Assembly (NCBI GenBank): GCA_025449115.1
Contig: JAHLKC010000212.1
Span: 1-44,076, forward strand
Length of the DNA: 44,076 nucleotides
Source: Chytridium lagenaria
Taxonomy: Eukaryota > Chytridiomycota > Chytridiomycetes > Chytridiales > Chytridiaceae
Reading direction: 5' to 3'
Part shown: positions 21,866-33,964 of the stretch, in pieces
How positions within the stretch are numbered: the first letter of the stretch is position 1
Layout: each line of letters begins with the position of its first letter
Made by a program: the position numbers and the translations under genes
The notes under the pieces: generated by a model
Databases searched by the model: none
Seen by the model: the letters and a program-made list of their open reading frames with translations, nothing else
What the model was told of the DNA's origin: nothing

Positions 21866-24491
21866 ATGGAGACTCTCAACATCGGCCTTGAGGTCGAAGG
21901 ACTTGACCAAATTGCCGAACTTGATTCTCTGACTCGATCAGAGGGTTACAGTTTTCTTGTTGCGCCGTTGTTGAAGACTGAGACATCTGCTGAGCGTTTG
22001 GATGCGAGTAACCCAAAAAGTTTGACACCTACGTTTGACCCGTCCGAATTACTGGTGTCTGGAGCAGGTTGGGAATTCATGGGGTGTAGTATATGTTAAT
22101 CTATTGTTTAGAATGGTCCGCTTCTACTCAGGCCTTGGTGTCAAAGGGTTTGGATTTGGATTCTACGCATGATGCCGTTCGGCAGGTTTCGGAGAAACTT
22201 TTTAAGCAGGAGATGCATTGGGCCTCTCATTTGGTGAACTTTAATCCCGCCCAAACAGGATTAACTTTCTTAAAAGGGCCTCGCTGTCGTCTATATTCAA
22301 TGTCCAGAATATGGCCCTATTTTCAACTTTGCCCGTGCTCTGAATTCCGTTCTTTTATCCTTAAGTTATAGCCAGGTAATTTTGTTAATCCATGACTTTG
22401 ATTCACACGCAAAAAGGCCATCGTTAGAATTACCTTACGCTCAGATTTAAAAGATTCTTGGAATCGTTGGAATCTAATTCGAACCCTTTGTGATAGTCAT
22501 CCGAAATTATCAATTGGTAGGAACGTCATCATTCAATACATTCTCACAGAAATGAAGCTCTCGACGTTCGCTCCGAATTTACGGACGATGTGATCGACAA
22601 AATCTGGATGGCCGAACCCGTGCGCGCCGTTTTTTCTCAACTTCTCCGCGTTTATCCGTAATAAAAAAGGATTCCCGGTTTTAAGCAAACGCCACCAGGC
22701 CTTTTTACGTCAATTCTTTGATGTGCTTCATATTTCATAGATACAACTAACGCTTACTAGATTAATTGCAATTTTGTGGTCTCTACTGTGAATGAATCGA
22801 GGGAGGGATTAGGACTTTATCGCCAGTATCTCCAGCATCTACACAAGAATAAGCCGGAACCGGATGAAGTTGATAAATTCGCGTCAGGGTATCATGAGTA
22901 AGTGTTGTTTACTATTATTTTTGGATCTGATATACTCTAGTTATTTGCAGTCCCCTCTTCAGGTTTGATACGTTTGCTGAATCAGTGTTAACTTTGGGAT
23001 AGCCTCTCATGGATAACCTCGAGTCCGCAACATATGAAGTATTCGAGAAGGATCCCATCAAGTACATGGAATACGAGAGAGTAAGCGATAGAGTACCGAT
23101 TCCGAAAAATTCAAACCCTTTTTTTGCTTAGGCTGTCGCTTTGGCTCTTGCCGATTCCCCGAAGCAACTTAAGTAGGTTAAAGCAAAACTAACAGAATCC
23201 TGATTTTACTAGCATCGTTATGGTCGTTGGTGCAGGCAGAGGCCCGCTTGTTGATTGTGTGCTCAGAGCTTCCGAAACCGCGAATAAGAAGGTCGCGGTA
23301 TATGCAGTGGAAAAGAATCCGAATGCGATTGTGATGTAAGTTTTGTAATCTTTTCTTAGCTTCCAGAGCGTCTCTTTATTTTATGTAGTCTCAAGCAGAA
23401 GCAGGCAGCGTATTGGGGAGCTCGCGTTCGTGTTTTCCATGCAGATATGAGGCATTGGAGTGCCCCTGAAAAGGTATGCTAGAGCTTGTATGTTGTTTAA
23501 GTGTGTCTCAGGCGGACATTCTTGTGAGTGAATTGTTGGGATCTGTTGGAGGTGAGAAGGTTGCATTGACCTGTTGCTGAAGTCGTATTAGACAACGAGT
23601 TGTCACCGGAATGTTTGGACGGAGCTCAGAGATTCTTGAAAGGTGAGTTAAAATTATATCAAATGTGCTTTATTGGGCTGGGCTTCCAATTGTCACAACC
23701 TTATATAAGTCAATCTGATTTTACTTATTTCTTTCGTGAAGACGGTGGAATTTCCATTCCTTGCAAATACACGGCTTACGTATCGCCACTTTCATCATCC
23801 AAGCTTTACTCCGAGGTTACTGCATACAAGGATGTCACACACTTAGAGACACCATATGTTGTAAAGTTTAAGGCTGCGAACGAGCTTGGTAAAATGAGTC
23901 TCTACATTGAAGTTAATTAATTACAACAGCCCCCGAGCCGGTTGCGTTATGGAGCTTCACCCATCCGGTGCCCGATTCCGAAACTTTGAAGCCAGGTATA
24001 TAAATATCTATCGGGCGTCTTGTTAAGCAGATTACAGGGGACCCTAATTTCAACACCCACAATACTCGTTACGGCCACGCGTCGTTCCAACTTCAAAATG
24101 ATTCTCTCATCGTAAAGTTACTTTTACGAGAAGAGAGCTAATTTATATAGAACGGCATAGCTGGCTACTTCGACGCCGTTTTGTACAAGGATGTATTCAT
24201 CAGTATTCATCCATTAACCCATTCTCCGGGCATGTTCTCTTGGTTCCCCCTCTTCTTCCCTTTGAAGGTATTTTAAACTTTGACGCTTGCTAATAGAATT
24301 AGACCCCTCTTTTTGTCAAGAAGGGCGATTGGATTGATATTCATTTTTGGAGGTTGACTGATAATAGAAAGGTGTGGTATGAATGGGCTGCTGTGCCCAT
24401 TTCCACGACGAACGGAGACACGAGCACGGTTATTCAAAGCATGACGTCGATTCATAACCCCGGCGGACGGTCATATTGGATCGGCCTTTAA
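21866..24491 (+). CDS. SKB1: PRMT5/Skb1 type II protein arginine methyltransferase
   Basis: PRMT5 makes symmetric dimethylarginine on Sm proteins, histones and, in fungi, cell-cycle regulators. The ATG at 21866 gives [12 protein letters not shown], the start of the TIM-barrel domain. Later exons give [67 protein letters not shown] and the SAM motif [13 protein letters not shown], then YAVEKNPNA and [15 protein letters not shown], which carries the catalytic double-E loop. [27 protein letters not shown] and the C-terminal beta-barrel follow, ending SYWIGL. At least a dozen introns, mostly 35-60 bp, are visible. One extra T in the T6 run at 22630-22635 breaks the frame; otherwise most junctions are in phase. 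Its 3' end meets ATG10 on the other strand. Confidence 0.95.
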
Positions 24492-25121
24492 GGAGACAAG
24501 CTTGCGCCATCCGTTTAATGGATGCAAGGGATTTGGGATGTTGGCTGTCAAGATGCTTGAACTGATGAGAACAAGCCATCGAGTTAAATAGAGTTTGTCC
24601 GTAAAATCGAGGAGGAGGTCTTGTGATAATGATGCAGTGTTGCATGGATGGATAAAGTAGAAGGGAGTGTCATGCTTTGGGTGGTTCTGAAAAGCCCATA
24701 AGAATACGTGAAATAACATTTACCAACTACATATATTTACCATCATTGAGAATGGGACTTCGTCAGACAACTTTGCCGTAGAGGTAATGTCGACTGGAGA
24801 ACCACTTGCATCGAATGCGTTGAATAATAGGATGGGACATGCCCAAGTTTTTGAATAGATTACATGGAATTCCCAGATGTGAATGCTGCCGTTTGTAGAT
24901 ATTGAGTGAGGGTCGTCATCATCGTTGATGAGAACAAACTTTGAAACGTCCAAAAGAGAAACTACTTCAACACGTTTACAGACGATACGATCTACACCCT
25001 AATCGCATCAGAATCTCAATATTATTTGTAAATTCACATCGAGCATAAACCAAGTATCCCCAACGCTCGAAGAAACGTCAATTAACTGTGAAGCTCCTGC
25101 ACCAAATTCCTTTAACAACAT
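24471..25121 (-). CDS. ATG10: Atg10-like autophagy E2 conjugating enzyme
   Basis: Atg10 transfers Atg12 to Atg5. Exon 1 starts at 25121 (MLLKEFGAGASQLIDV) and ends at FMLD; a 39-bp intron leads to GVDRIVCKRVEVVSLLDVSK. A central segment reads IHIWEFHVIYSKTWACPILLF, the conserved WEYHxxYSxSYxVPxLxF block of Atg10/Atg3. An intron from 24740 to 24687 joins this to DTPFYFIHPCNTASL, where Cys in HPC is the expected catalytic cysteine, then a helix with YLTRWLVLISSS. The last codons after 24540 are less certain; the longest frame stops at 24471 and overlaps PRMT5's stop region on the other strand. Small size (about 180 residues) fits the family. Confidence rests on the WEFHVIYS and HPC blocks and the splice phases. 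Confidence 0.75.
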
Positions 25122-25170
25122 CTCGAAATTTTCAGTGTTTTTGCATTTTCAAAAAAGAAAGAAGAAAGTC
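25122..25170. promoter_or_regulatory. 49-bp bidirectional promoter, ATG10 / NDUFV2
   Basis: Only 49 bases separate the divergent start codons of ATG10 and the complex I subunit. No TATA box is seen. Core elements must lie inside this gap or inside the opposing coding regions. Confidence 0.5.
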
Positions 25171-26073
25171 ATGATGTTCCGATCCAGAGTCCTTGCTCAG
25201 GCCCTTCGCCCTATGCGGCCGCCCACGGCCATCCCCAGTGCCAGGCACTTCACCGTCACCGCCTCCGCAAAGTCTGACCACGTCTTTGTTGTAAGAAATG
25301 AACCTTAACTTGTTGCATGATCTCATTTCAATTAGCACCGCAACTCCCCGAAAATAACGATAGCATCCCATTCGAGTTTAACAAGGAGAACTTAGAAAGA
25401 GCAAAGGATATTATCAGCAAATACCCACCCCAATATAAGAAGGGTGCTATCATTCCGCTTTTGGATTTGGGACAAAGACAGAATGGGTTTACGAGCATCT
25501 CCGTCATGAATCATGTTGCGAAGCTTGTGGAGGTCCCGCCTATGCGAGTCTACGAGGTTGCGACTTTCTACACTATGTTTAACAGGTAATCATACCCTGG
25601 GTGATTGTTGTCCTGAAGTTTTAAAAGGGAACCTGTCGGAAAGTACTTTTTGCAAGTCTGCCAACAACTCCGTGCGCGCTTTGCGGTGCCAATGAGATTG
25701 TGAAGACTATTGAGAAGCATTTGGATATTCACGTTGGTGGGACAACCAAGGACAAGTTGTTTACTTTGGTTTGAGGTTGAGTGTGCTGGAGCTTGCTCAA
25801 ACGCCCCTGTCCTTGCGGTCAACGACGACTACTATGTAAGAGTTTAATGATTGTGCTTCATATGTGCTTGGTCTTCAATCTGCATATCTAACATATATTA
25901 TAGGAGGACTTGACACCTGAAACCACTATCAAAGTTTAGACAACATCAAAGCCGGCCGCCCCGTCAAGATTGGCCCCCAGAGTTCCCGTTTAACTTCTGA
26001 ACCCATCACCGGATTGACTAGCTTGACATCCGAGCCCACTGGACCCGGATTTGGCGTTAGGGCTGATCTCTAA
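25171..26073 (+). CDS. NDUFV2: NADH:ubiquinone oxidoreductase 24 kDa subunit (NDUFV2)
   Basis: This subunit carries the N1a [2Fe-2S] cluster in the peripheral arm of mitochondrial complex I. The N-terminus [15 protein letters not shown] is an Arg-rich mitochondrial presequence. Then come [39 protein letters not shown] and [13 protein letters not shown], and after an intron [11 protein letters not shown]. The cluster ligands appear as [13 protein letters not shown] and [10 protein letters not shown]. The tail [10 protein letters not shown] is diagnostic. Four single-base frame breaks are needed: near 25350 (CCCC run), 25661, an extra T at 25770-25772, and a missing T at 25935-25937. All cluster cysteines and flanking motifs are intact, so the gene is probably functional and the breaks are sequencing errors. 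Its TAA overlaps the stop of the convergent GT8 gene. Confidence 0.93.
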
Positions 26074-27139
26074 TTCAATATATCAATCTCTTTGAACCCC
26101 TCCATTATCTTGGTCTGCACTGACGTCCAATAAAGCCACCAGATTTTGTTGTAAATGGAGCCATCTTGCTTTTTCCAGGGCTTTGCGCTAACAAAATGGG
26201 TTATTCTTATCGAATCTAAATACGCAGCGTTCTTATTTTCTTGTCCATGGGCTGCGATTGTTATAGACATCTGGGGAGTCTGAAATAGCGTTTACGTTCT
26301 TCAAAAAAGTTGAGAGGAATTCCTGGGAGGGGCAGCAGGGGCGGTTTGGAATGACGCTGAGCTCGTTTAAGAGAAGATTGAATGTTTCGTTTGACGGCTT
26401 TAACACCGTTACTCCACTGTTCAGTCCTGACCAACCCCGGATCAGGTTTGTTCTCTTGTACTTGCCAACCTGGTTTCGGACGCTCAAGCCATACGTTGAC
26501 GTTGAGTAGAACTGAATCTTCTCTCCGTCCTCTGACATGGCGCTTGCCGATAGTTCTGGCATTTGGAAGAGCTCGTCCACATTTTTTAGAACCATCAGGT
26601 CCGAGTCCATCAAAATGACCTTTTCGTAATCTTCCATCTGCCATATTCTTAATTTGGTCCAAAGAATCCAATCCCTTTGTTCCATGGATTGAACTCGCGA
26701 CGTAATGTAGGTTCGCACGTCCAATGGTAAAACAGGATATGTTCTTTTGTTTTGTTGTTAACTATTACAAGTTGCATTACATGGGACGTTACCTTATGCC
26801 TTGTATATGCAACGTCTTCAATCCATCTTCACTCACGTTATACGTCATGGCGATAAAGTCCGCCTTTGCCTTTGCCTGCTTGAGTGAATGATATAGGACG
26901 AGAGATCCAGGCAGAATTCCATCACCAATGCAGAGCGTAGCATAGGCAACTGTATGCTGCTTATGGGGCCCACTGGCTGCACTGTTTGCAGGGTGATGTG
27001 GTTTTTCATGTTCCCGTAAGATCTCTACGGATGGTGCTTTTAAAGATGGCCACACTTGGGATGTGGCCTCAAGAATGATGACGAGACCCCAAGCCAACAA
27101 ACACAACAACAAACTTGTCTCGAGCAGTCCCTTTCCCAT
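26070..27139 (-). CDS. GT8 (glycogenin-like) glycosyltransferase, type II membrane protein
   Basis: The start at 27139 (MGKGLLE) is followed by a single N-terminal membrane anchor (LLLCLLAWGLVIILEA), so the catalytic domain would face the Golgi or ER lumen. The domain begins AYATLCIGDGILPGSLVLY and continues with RIWQMEDYEKVILMDSDLMVL, where DSD is the metal-binding DxD motif. GLNSGVTVLKPS and CPSQEFLSTF follow, and a final exon has ENKNAAYL and HFVSAKPWKK. The last is the HxxGxxKPW motif with Ser in place of Gly. The arrangement fits the glycogenin-like GT8 group; substrate is unknown and could be a galactinol-, inositol- or glucan-type acceptor. One or two frame breaks lie near 26270 and 26790. 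Sixty bases separate its start from GOT1. Confidence 0.83.
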
Positions 27140-27199
27140 CAAGATTTGTGTAACACAAGTCTATCAGCAACAGCAAGAACTAGAACAAACCAAGAAGCG

Positions 27200-27921
27200 A
27201 TGTGGTTATCCGATTCACAGAGTGAGTCTAAGCTTTCTTATTTGCTGGCATTTTCGCTTGATGCGATTTGGGTGAATTGTATGTCGGAAGAGCTTGAACT
27301 TAGACAGTTGATTCAAATGGAAGCACTCTTACACTTTTTGATCAGAGATCGGTGTAGGCTTGACGGTGTCAGGGATATTGTTCATGTTCTTGGGCGTGAT
27401 ACTGTTCTTTGACGGTGGGCTGTTAGCGATTGGCAATGTGAACAACCCTTTTTTTCTTCCAAGTATTGATAAAGTCATAGATCCTCTTCTTGGCTGGTCT
27501 ACTTCTCGTTATTGGACTGCAAAAGACATATGCATTCTTTATTCGGAGACAGAAAATTAGGGGACGATCATGTTTTTTGGAGGAATTCTCATGGTGTTTT
27601 TCAAATGGCCAATAATTGGCATGTGTATTGAGGTATACTTCTATCGTTGATATTTATAATTTTTCTGAAAGTCTTCTTCTTTATAGATCTTTGGATTTGT
27701 GAATCTTTTTGGGTATGGAAGACGATAACATTTTAATTTTAACACCTATATCGACAGTGACTTCTTCCCAGTGGTTTTAAGTTTTATGCGGAAACTACCC
27801 ATAGTCGGAAACGTTTTAAATCTTCCCGTTGTTTCAAAAGTATGAAGCTTTCTCTGACATTGTACTCTAACTTTTTATATAGATTTTGGACTCCGTTGTG
27901 GGTTCCAAGCTACCCGTCTGA
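27200..27921 (+). CDS. GOT1: Got1 Golgi transport membrane protein
   Basis: Got1 is a small four-helix membrane protein of the early Golgi/ER involved in vesicle transport and COPII dynamics. Exon 1 is MWLSDSQ, then after an intron KIGVGLTVSGILFMFLGVIL and GLLAIGN. After a further 45-bp intron come ILFLAGLLLVIGLQKTYAFF and RRQKIRG, then MFFGGILMVFFKWPIIGMC. Later exons give IFGFVNLFG, DFFPVVLSFMRKLP and ILDSVVGSKLPV. This matches canonical Got1 from end to end, about 138 residues. One G is missing from the G4 run at 27560-27563. The gene is divergent from the GT8 gene with a 60-bp gap. Confidence 0.95.
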
Positions 27922-28171
27922 CCGCGTTTTGACGCAAGATACCATCACTCGGGCACGAGAGCCATGATCAGCACAAGTTGTTGTTGTTACCTAGGGGGAT
28001 TGGGGTTGTGGGGACAGGCAAGAGGGGTAAAGAAAGCAGCATATCACGTTGAAAATAAATAGGACCTTAGTTTCTATTTATGTTTAATTAAAGAGAAAAT
28101 CTTGGAAGGCCAAAACATTTTTTTGGGTGATACACGTCCAATCTTTCAAATTTGACTAACTCACACTCAAC

Positions 28172-28667
<496 letters not shown>

Positions 28668-28896
28668 ACTATGAACTCTCAATGGCTTCAGTTAATTTGT
28701 TGGATGTCCCTTTTGCCCCATGTGCTCTGAGAGTGACTATTGGAAGCGACGGGATCCTGTCTTTAGTTGGATGTTATCTCGCGGACCTGCGATTTATGGC
28801 ATATTTGGACAATACACAATTTGTTTCTTCCCCTCGTTTGACTTCGTTGGCTTTTTCATAGTAATTTGGCAGAGCTCATTTGGATCGTATACGCAT
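28668..28896. other. RPS30 3' flank
   Basis: No gene is seen between the eS30 stop and the putative hAT terminus. Confidence 0.4.
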
Positions 28897-31210
28897 GGCT
28901 AGGCCTGTTACCTTGGGGACGGGTCCGGTTCTTGGCATTCCCGATACCCGTACCCGTCTCAAAAGGCTGGGACCCGCTGGGACCTGTGTACGAAGTTCGA
29001 ACGGGCCGTGATGGATCCTTTTCCTTTTTACATAGAAATGCTTTCGGCTCCTGCTTATCATATTATTAGTAAAAACGTCCAAATCGCATCTGCCGCTCTT
29101 TATTAAAGAGCTAGTAGATTTTCTACTGTGCTATTATTATTACGTATTCTATATCGACAAGCCCTTTGCCAATGTAACTTTTTTATTCCCTTCGAAAATG
29201 CTTCGGAAGTATCACTCATAGAGAAATAAAAACATCGCAAGTGTCATTCGACAACCAAAATGACGATTAAGCGCATAACTTAGAGTTTTGGCTGGGGTAA
29301 GTGCTCGGTTTCCCATCCAAGTCGTTTAATTAAGTTCGTTAGAAGTTGTTTCGAGTGATTCGGCGCTTGGCTGTCAATTGGTGTGCTGGGCCTGGTAAGG
29401 CTTCCCCAAATTAGTTGTTCAAGAAAGGTTGAAGATTCAATATTTATCATCTGCCTAAAATAGTTTCCGTCAAACGAACTGTTGGCAGAAGTCTTTTGAA
29501 AGAAGCTTTTATCTGTAAAAAGTTTAATAAATGCATAGTTTTTAAGAGCGCAACCTGAGGATGTTGCAACACAGTTGATAGTTTGAAACGCGGATCACAC
29601 GCTGTTGAAACGTAATAAGCAGGCTTTTTCAATACCTTAATCACGTATTCTTCTAACTTCATTATCATTGCATTAGCTGTAGAAATATGTTGGTGTATGT
29701 GGTAATCATCAAGTATCTTAATAGTAAAAATAATTAGTTTCTGAAGCACAATTCTTTCATTATTTACAATTAATACCTCATTAAGATGGCCTATCCAAGC
29801 TGCATATGTAACCAGGGCAGTGTTCAGCGTTGGATATTTACTGCCGCAGAGAATTTCAGTGGCCTCATCAAGTCGCTATAATAATATTGTCAATTGCTCG
29901 ACTTTGTTCCACTCGTTCTCATTCAAAGCAAAATTCCTGCAAGAAGGGTGGTCAGGATGACAACATAAATCCGTTACTGTTGAATAATTTAAAAAATCAA
30001 TAATTTATGATAACTACCTCAACTCAACAGTCTCATTAACATCTTATAGGTGGAGTTCCATCAACGTCTGCTACCAACCCGCAATCATTTTTTTCAAATA
30101 CAGTTGGTTGCTTTAATTCAATTCTGTTGGTAAGCCGCTGCTAATGCTGAGGAGAGGCATTGACAAACACCAAAAAAGCGTGCAGATGCTTCAATAAAAA
30201 TTTAACGTTCACAGTTGCACCATCTTCCTTGGATAGAATATAAGCAAGGTCCATAACATCTGTCTGTACATCCTCTAAACCCCCTAAACTTGTGAAGTTC
30301 TCTCTAGTGGCCTCCTCTACTAAGCCTTGACATATAGAGGTAGAGAACCACATTGGAGGTGACAATATTAACTCTCTGGATGTACTCCAGAGTCGAGAAT
30401 AAAGCCCTACTCATCCATCAAGGGATGCAAGGATTTGGTGTGCTGTGGTTTGTGTTTCGTTCTGATTGTTAGGAGAAGGGGGAAAATGAAGGGAAATGCC
30501 TTATAAGTAGGTCCAAAGTGACGAGGGGAAAGGGTTCTACGAGAATGGATTCCATCCCGCTCCAAGGAATGTGTCAGGTCTCCGTTACTGCTCCTTATAA
30601 CTGTTTTAACGTTTGTTTCTATTGTCTCATCCATCCATGGGCTTCTTACGTGCCGCTACTCCCACTCCAAACATCAGGATGGCATATGTCGTCAATAATA
30701 CAGCAACAGAAGTGGTTCTCCGACCAGACCTTCAAAGGAATCATGCAAATAAGGCATATTTCTACTGCTCATACCTTCTTAGAAGTTCATATTGGTCTGG
30801 GTTACGGTCTCCCGGCAACACCATCACCTGAGTACCCGCTTGCAACATTCAATACACTATATATATGAAAAAGGGTTGGTAAAACCTCAGCCAAAGGCTG
30901 GCCTGAAGCCAGAGGGCCTTTAAGGTCTTTAGGGTAAACGTCATTCTATTTCACTTTCTACAAATAAAAATACAATACATAAAGGGGATTCAAATAACAA
31001 CAACAGGCATCTTGACCAATGTGGTAGCCACAAACCTCCCCATACCAAAAGACTTATTCATTGCTTGGCTGCCAAATTAATCACATGAGCCACACAAGCC
31101 AGCCTATGTTAGGAGCGTTGTTTGAATGTTGGTTTCTTGTTTTCAATTTCCTGACCATTGTAGTATGGTTGCGCATTATGAGCTGTTATAAAGATAAGCC
31201 CATTACAAAC
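28897..31210 (-). mobile_element. decayed hAT-family DNA transposon
   Basis: At 28897 a terminus-like sequence TAGGCCTGTTACC begins and is followed by a run of GGGACC/GGTACCCG-type words, as at many hAT ends. On the minus strand from about 31200 to 29450 hAT transposase pieces appear in the right order but in different frames: ITAHNAQ (the D-containing TDNA block), CVAHVINLAAKQ, FLVFVNASPQH, then NENEWNKVEQL, ILCGSKYPTLNTALVTYAAW, and finally ANAMIMKLEEYV and ACDPRFKLS. Stops and frame changes occur throughout and a stretch near 30370-30950 does not match, so an insertion or heavy decay is likely. It is not an active element. The second terminus was not identified. Confidence 0.75.
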
Positions 31211-31409
31211 ATAGAACTTGGTAAGAACTTATAGAAGTATCCTTGCAAAGTATGAGCGGCTGTATTTTGAGAAGAATACAATATTCACATGGCCAATGGC
31301 TCATAAGGACTTTTTGACTAAGTCCATTGAGTTTTACTTGTCACGGAGCAACGGCGCAGCAGAAGACTCATCTAGCGCCGTTGATTCAACTTTAGTAAGC
31401 ATCCAGTGA

Positions 31410-31830
31410 CATCATCACACTGGAGGACATGTTTTACTTTGGAAAGAGCAAGATCCTACAAATGGTTCACCTCTTTGGCATCCCAAACTCTCTAGTTGTG
31501 GATCGGATGTCTGTCAAGGCAGAAGTAGCTTTATGCATGTTTCTTCAACGATGGCATGTTTGGATACTCTTCTGGCACCCTCAGCAAAATCTGCAACGCT
31601 CTTCTTCACCTGATTCATGATGAGTTCAGCCACCTTCTTCATTAAGGATAGCAAAAGGCTCACTTCTGGAAAAATCCAGCTTATGGCAGACGCCATTCAC
31701 GCCAAGGGAGCTCCTGTTGATAGATGAAACTGCCTGCGGCATTGCATGGCCAACTAAACTTCAAAAAGAGGCGTACAGCGGACGCAAAAGAAAGCACGCG
31801 CTCAATTACCAGTCAATTGTAACGCCATAT
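31410..31830 (+). pseudogene. PIF/Harbinger (DDE_4) transposase fragment
   Basis: The + strand reads ITLEDMFYFGKSKILQMV and FGIPNSLVVDRMSVKAEVAL, then after a frame change FGYSSGTLSKICNALLHLIH, and near the end IAWPTKLQKEAYSGRKRKH and NYQSIVTPY. These correspond to the helical N-terminal part and the second catalytic block (KxxYSGxKRxHxxxxQ) of PIF/Harbinger transposases. The segment with the first catalytic Asp (FIDGT) is missing or destroyed near 31730. The gene stops abruptly at 31830 where an LTR-like repeat begins, so it is a truncated relic. Confidence 0.72.
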
Positions 31831-32185
31831 TGTGAAATATTGAAGGTCTTCTTATATTTCACGTGATATATTTTACTTTAAACAAAAGATATAATGACTA
31901 TTAATGATTGTCTTAGCCTAGGTGTCACTTATATTTCCAAGAGCACGTGTACTCTTATATGATAATTCTTTGTTGTCAAATTACAACTGACGTCACTAAT
32001 GCGTATTTGCTTAAAGTTATATGAACGCGTTAGGAACGAGCAGAAGTACTTATGTATATAGGGGTTTATGTGTTTATTGTATATTTTTCTCGTTTCTTGT
32101 TTGTTTTTTGTTTACTATATCCTTTTTTGACTAACTTATTCACAGCAGCAAAACTAATAATAATCTGAAAGAGAAGTTGTCCCCA
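31831..32185 (+). repeat. LTR-like direct repeat, copy 1 (355 bp)
   Basis: It starts TGTGAAATA and ends GTTGTCCCCA, so it has the TG..CA ends of an LTR, and contains a TATGTATATA promoter-like element near 32053. It is about 85-90 percent identical by eye to 34345-34691, in the same orientation. It cuts the Harbinger transposase fragment. Confidence 0.75.
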
Positions 32186-33964
32186 CAAATATCATCATAT
32201 TCTGTCCTATTCTGCTGTTTCGGATATTGTGGAAAATAACAAACAAGACAGTCTCAATCCAGCTCCAGCACAGCGTCGGTTTGAAACTTTGGGAGAATTG
32301 TGAACTCTTCTGGCCCAATATCCGAAAAGTTCAGAGAAAACAATAACCAAACCACCAAAAGTGACCTGAGCCCACCAAAAAATAACAGGGTCTCAAGCTA
32401 CACTCACCAAAAATACAACAAAAACCGATCTTTCTAACACCTGGGGGTCTTCACCTGCGGGAGTCTTGTTACTGAACCTGGGAGCAAGCCAAGAGGGTGC
32501 CAAGAGGCCGTTCTGAATGAGGTTGGGAGAGGATGCCAAAGTCTGTAGCAGCAAGGTACTTGGGATATAGCAGGGTAGCGAGTTCTGCAGTGTTTCCTGT
32601 TCAAACCGATGTTGCTGGCGACTTCCTTCAGGGTGGTAGAAAGAGAGAGATCTTGAGGTGCCTCACGAGATGACCAAGAGACAGAGGGATGGGGAGGTAA
32701 TTTGGGGACAGCAGAGTTAAAACGAGAGGTCTTTTTATTCTTCAGTCCAAAACTTCTGAGGACCTTCCACACAAAAACTGCCCCTTTTTATAGTCCATTT
32801 CCCTTCACAAAATTAAGTTACTATATACAATATGTCTTTCATCCTCCCTCCTCAGCCCTTTATCAAAGTTCTTGTTCTTTTTCTAAGTTGCAGCTTCATC
32901 ATTGGTTCCTCGCGAGGGATAAGGGTGGCCAAGGTGACGCCGAGGGGAAGGGATGGGCTGGTGATATATTCTTTACCATAGGGGAGGTCTGGTGGCAGTC
33001 TTGGGTCCCAGAAGAGGAAAGGCAGCATGGATGGACTATTCCATGACTACACAATCCAACCTAAAATATCCTGTCTTCTTAGCACACCTGTTGTCCTTCC
33101 AGGTGGGCGCTATTCAATTGGTCAATACTTAGACCCCTTGAATAACCTTGTATGCCTAAAATCCACCCATGGGATGATAGGCGCTTATCATTACCTTTTC
33201 CAGTAACTTGTGTGCTTCTTCCCTGGAGGGAAAAGTAAATTTAGCATGGTTTACTCCAGGATAGATGCCCTTCACGAAAATCCACATGGCAGGTGCTTTT
33301 TTTAATGTCAGGAACTTGTCGCGTCACGTCGCGCCAACATAAAACAGTGAGTTTTTGCATGAAATGAGGAAAATATGTGCTTTCCCTTCTTCATAGTTTA
33401 TGAGGTCATCCTGTCATCAAAGAAGACCCAAAATTGGTATCAGGAAACTGTATCCTGTGTAGCATGTACTGGGACATGTGGCGGCTGAATTCGCCAAGTT
33501 AACGGCTTGGTTCAAAGCCCCAAAACCAGGTACTCTAAACCTCCGTGAGCTCTTTTTCATGACTTTCTGTGTTAAACTTGTCAGATTTATTTCTCAAAAA
33601 TAAATAAATTTCATAATTGACTATCAGTGATTTTGCACGGAGTTCATATTTCTAAAGCCTTGATGTTGGCACTTTGCTGTGGTCCCTATACTCTGGTGTA
33701 ACTGATAGACGCGTTCCGACACGTCAAGGAGATTCAGTTTCTTCTCCTCTTCATTCGCTGTCAGACAGTTTTTTCTCTGAGTTGTTTGTTTACTCTTTTA
33801 TGTTAATTTTAGTCTAAGTCTTTTGCCCTCTGGTTTATCCGCGCCCATATGCGGACGTGTCAAGTGAATAAAGCCTTATTCTCAACCTGTTTGGTTTGGT
33901 GTGATTATTGGTCTTTATTGACCGTGAACCATCATGAAATTCACAGAATCCTTAAAAGGAGAAT
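32186..33964. other. interior between the two LTR-like repeats, no recognised coding
   Basis: About 1.8 kb with only short frames. There is no reverse transcriptase, integrase or gag motif, so if this is one element it is non-autonomous or badly decayed. A block at about 33845-33950 with AATAAAGCC followed by a TTTGGTTTGG stretch resembles a polyadenylation region or a retroelement end. Confidence 0.4.

Noticed and set aside
22470..22500. tRNA-like TTCGAACCC box
   Set aside because: It lies inside a PRMT5 exon (WNLIRTLC) and has no matching A box or acceptor stem.
25171..26073. NDUFV2 as a pseudogene because of four frame breaks
   Set aside because: All iron-sulphur cysteines, presequence and tail are intact, and neighbouring essential genes show the same kind of homopolymer breaks.
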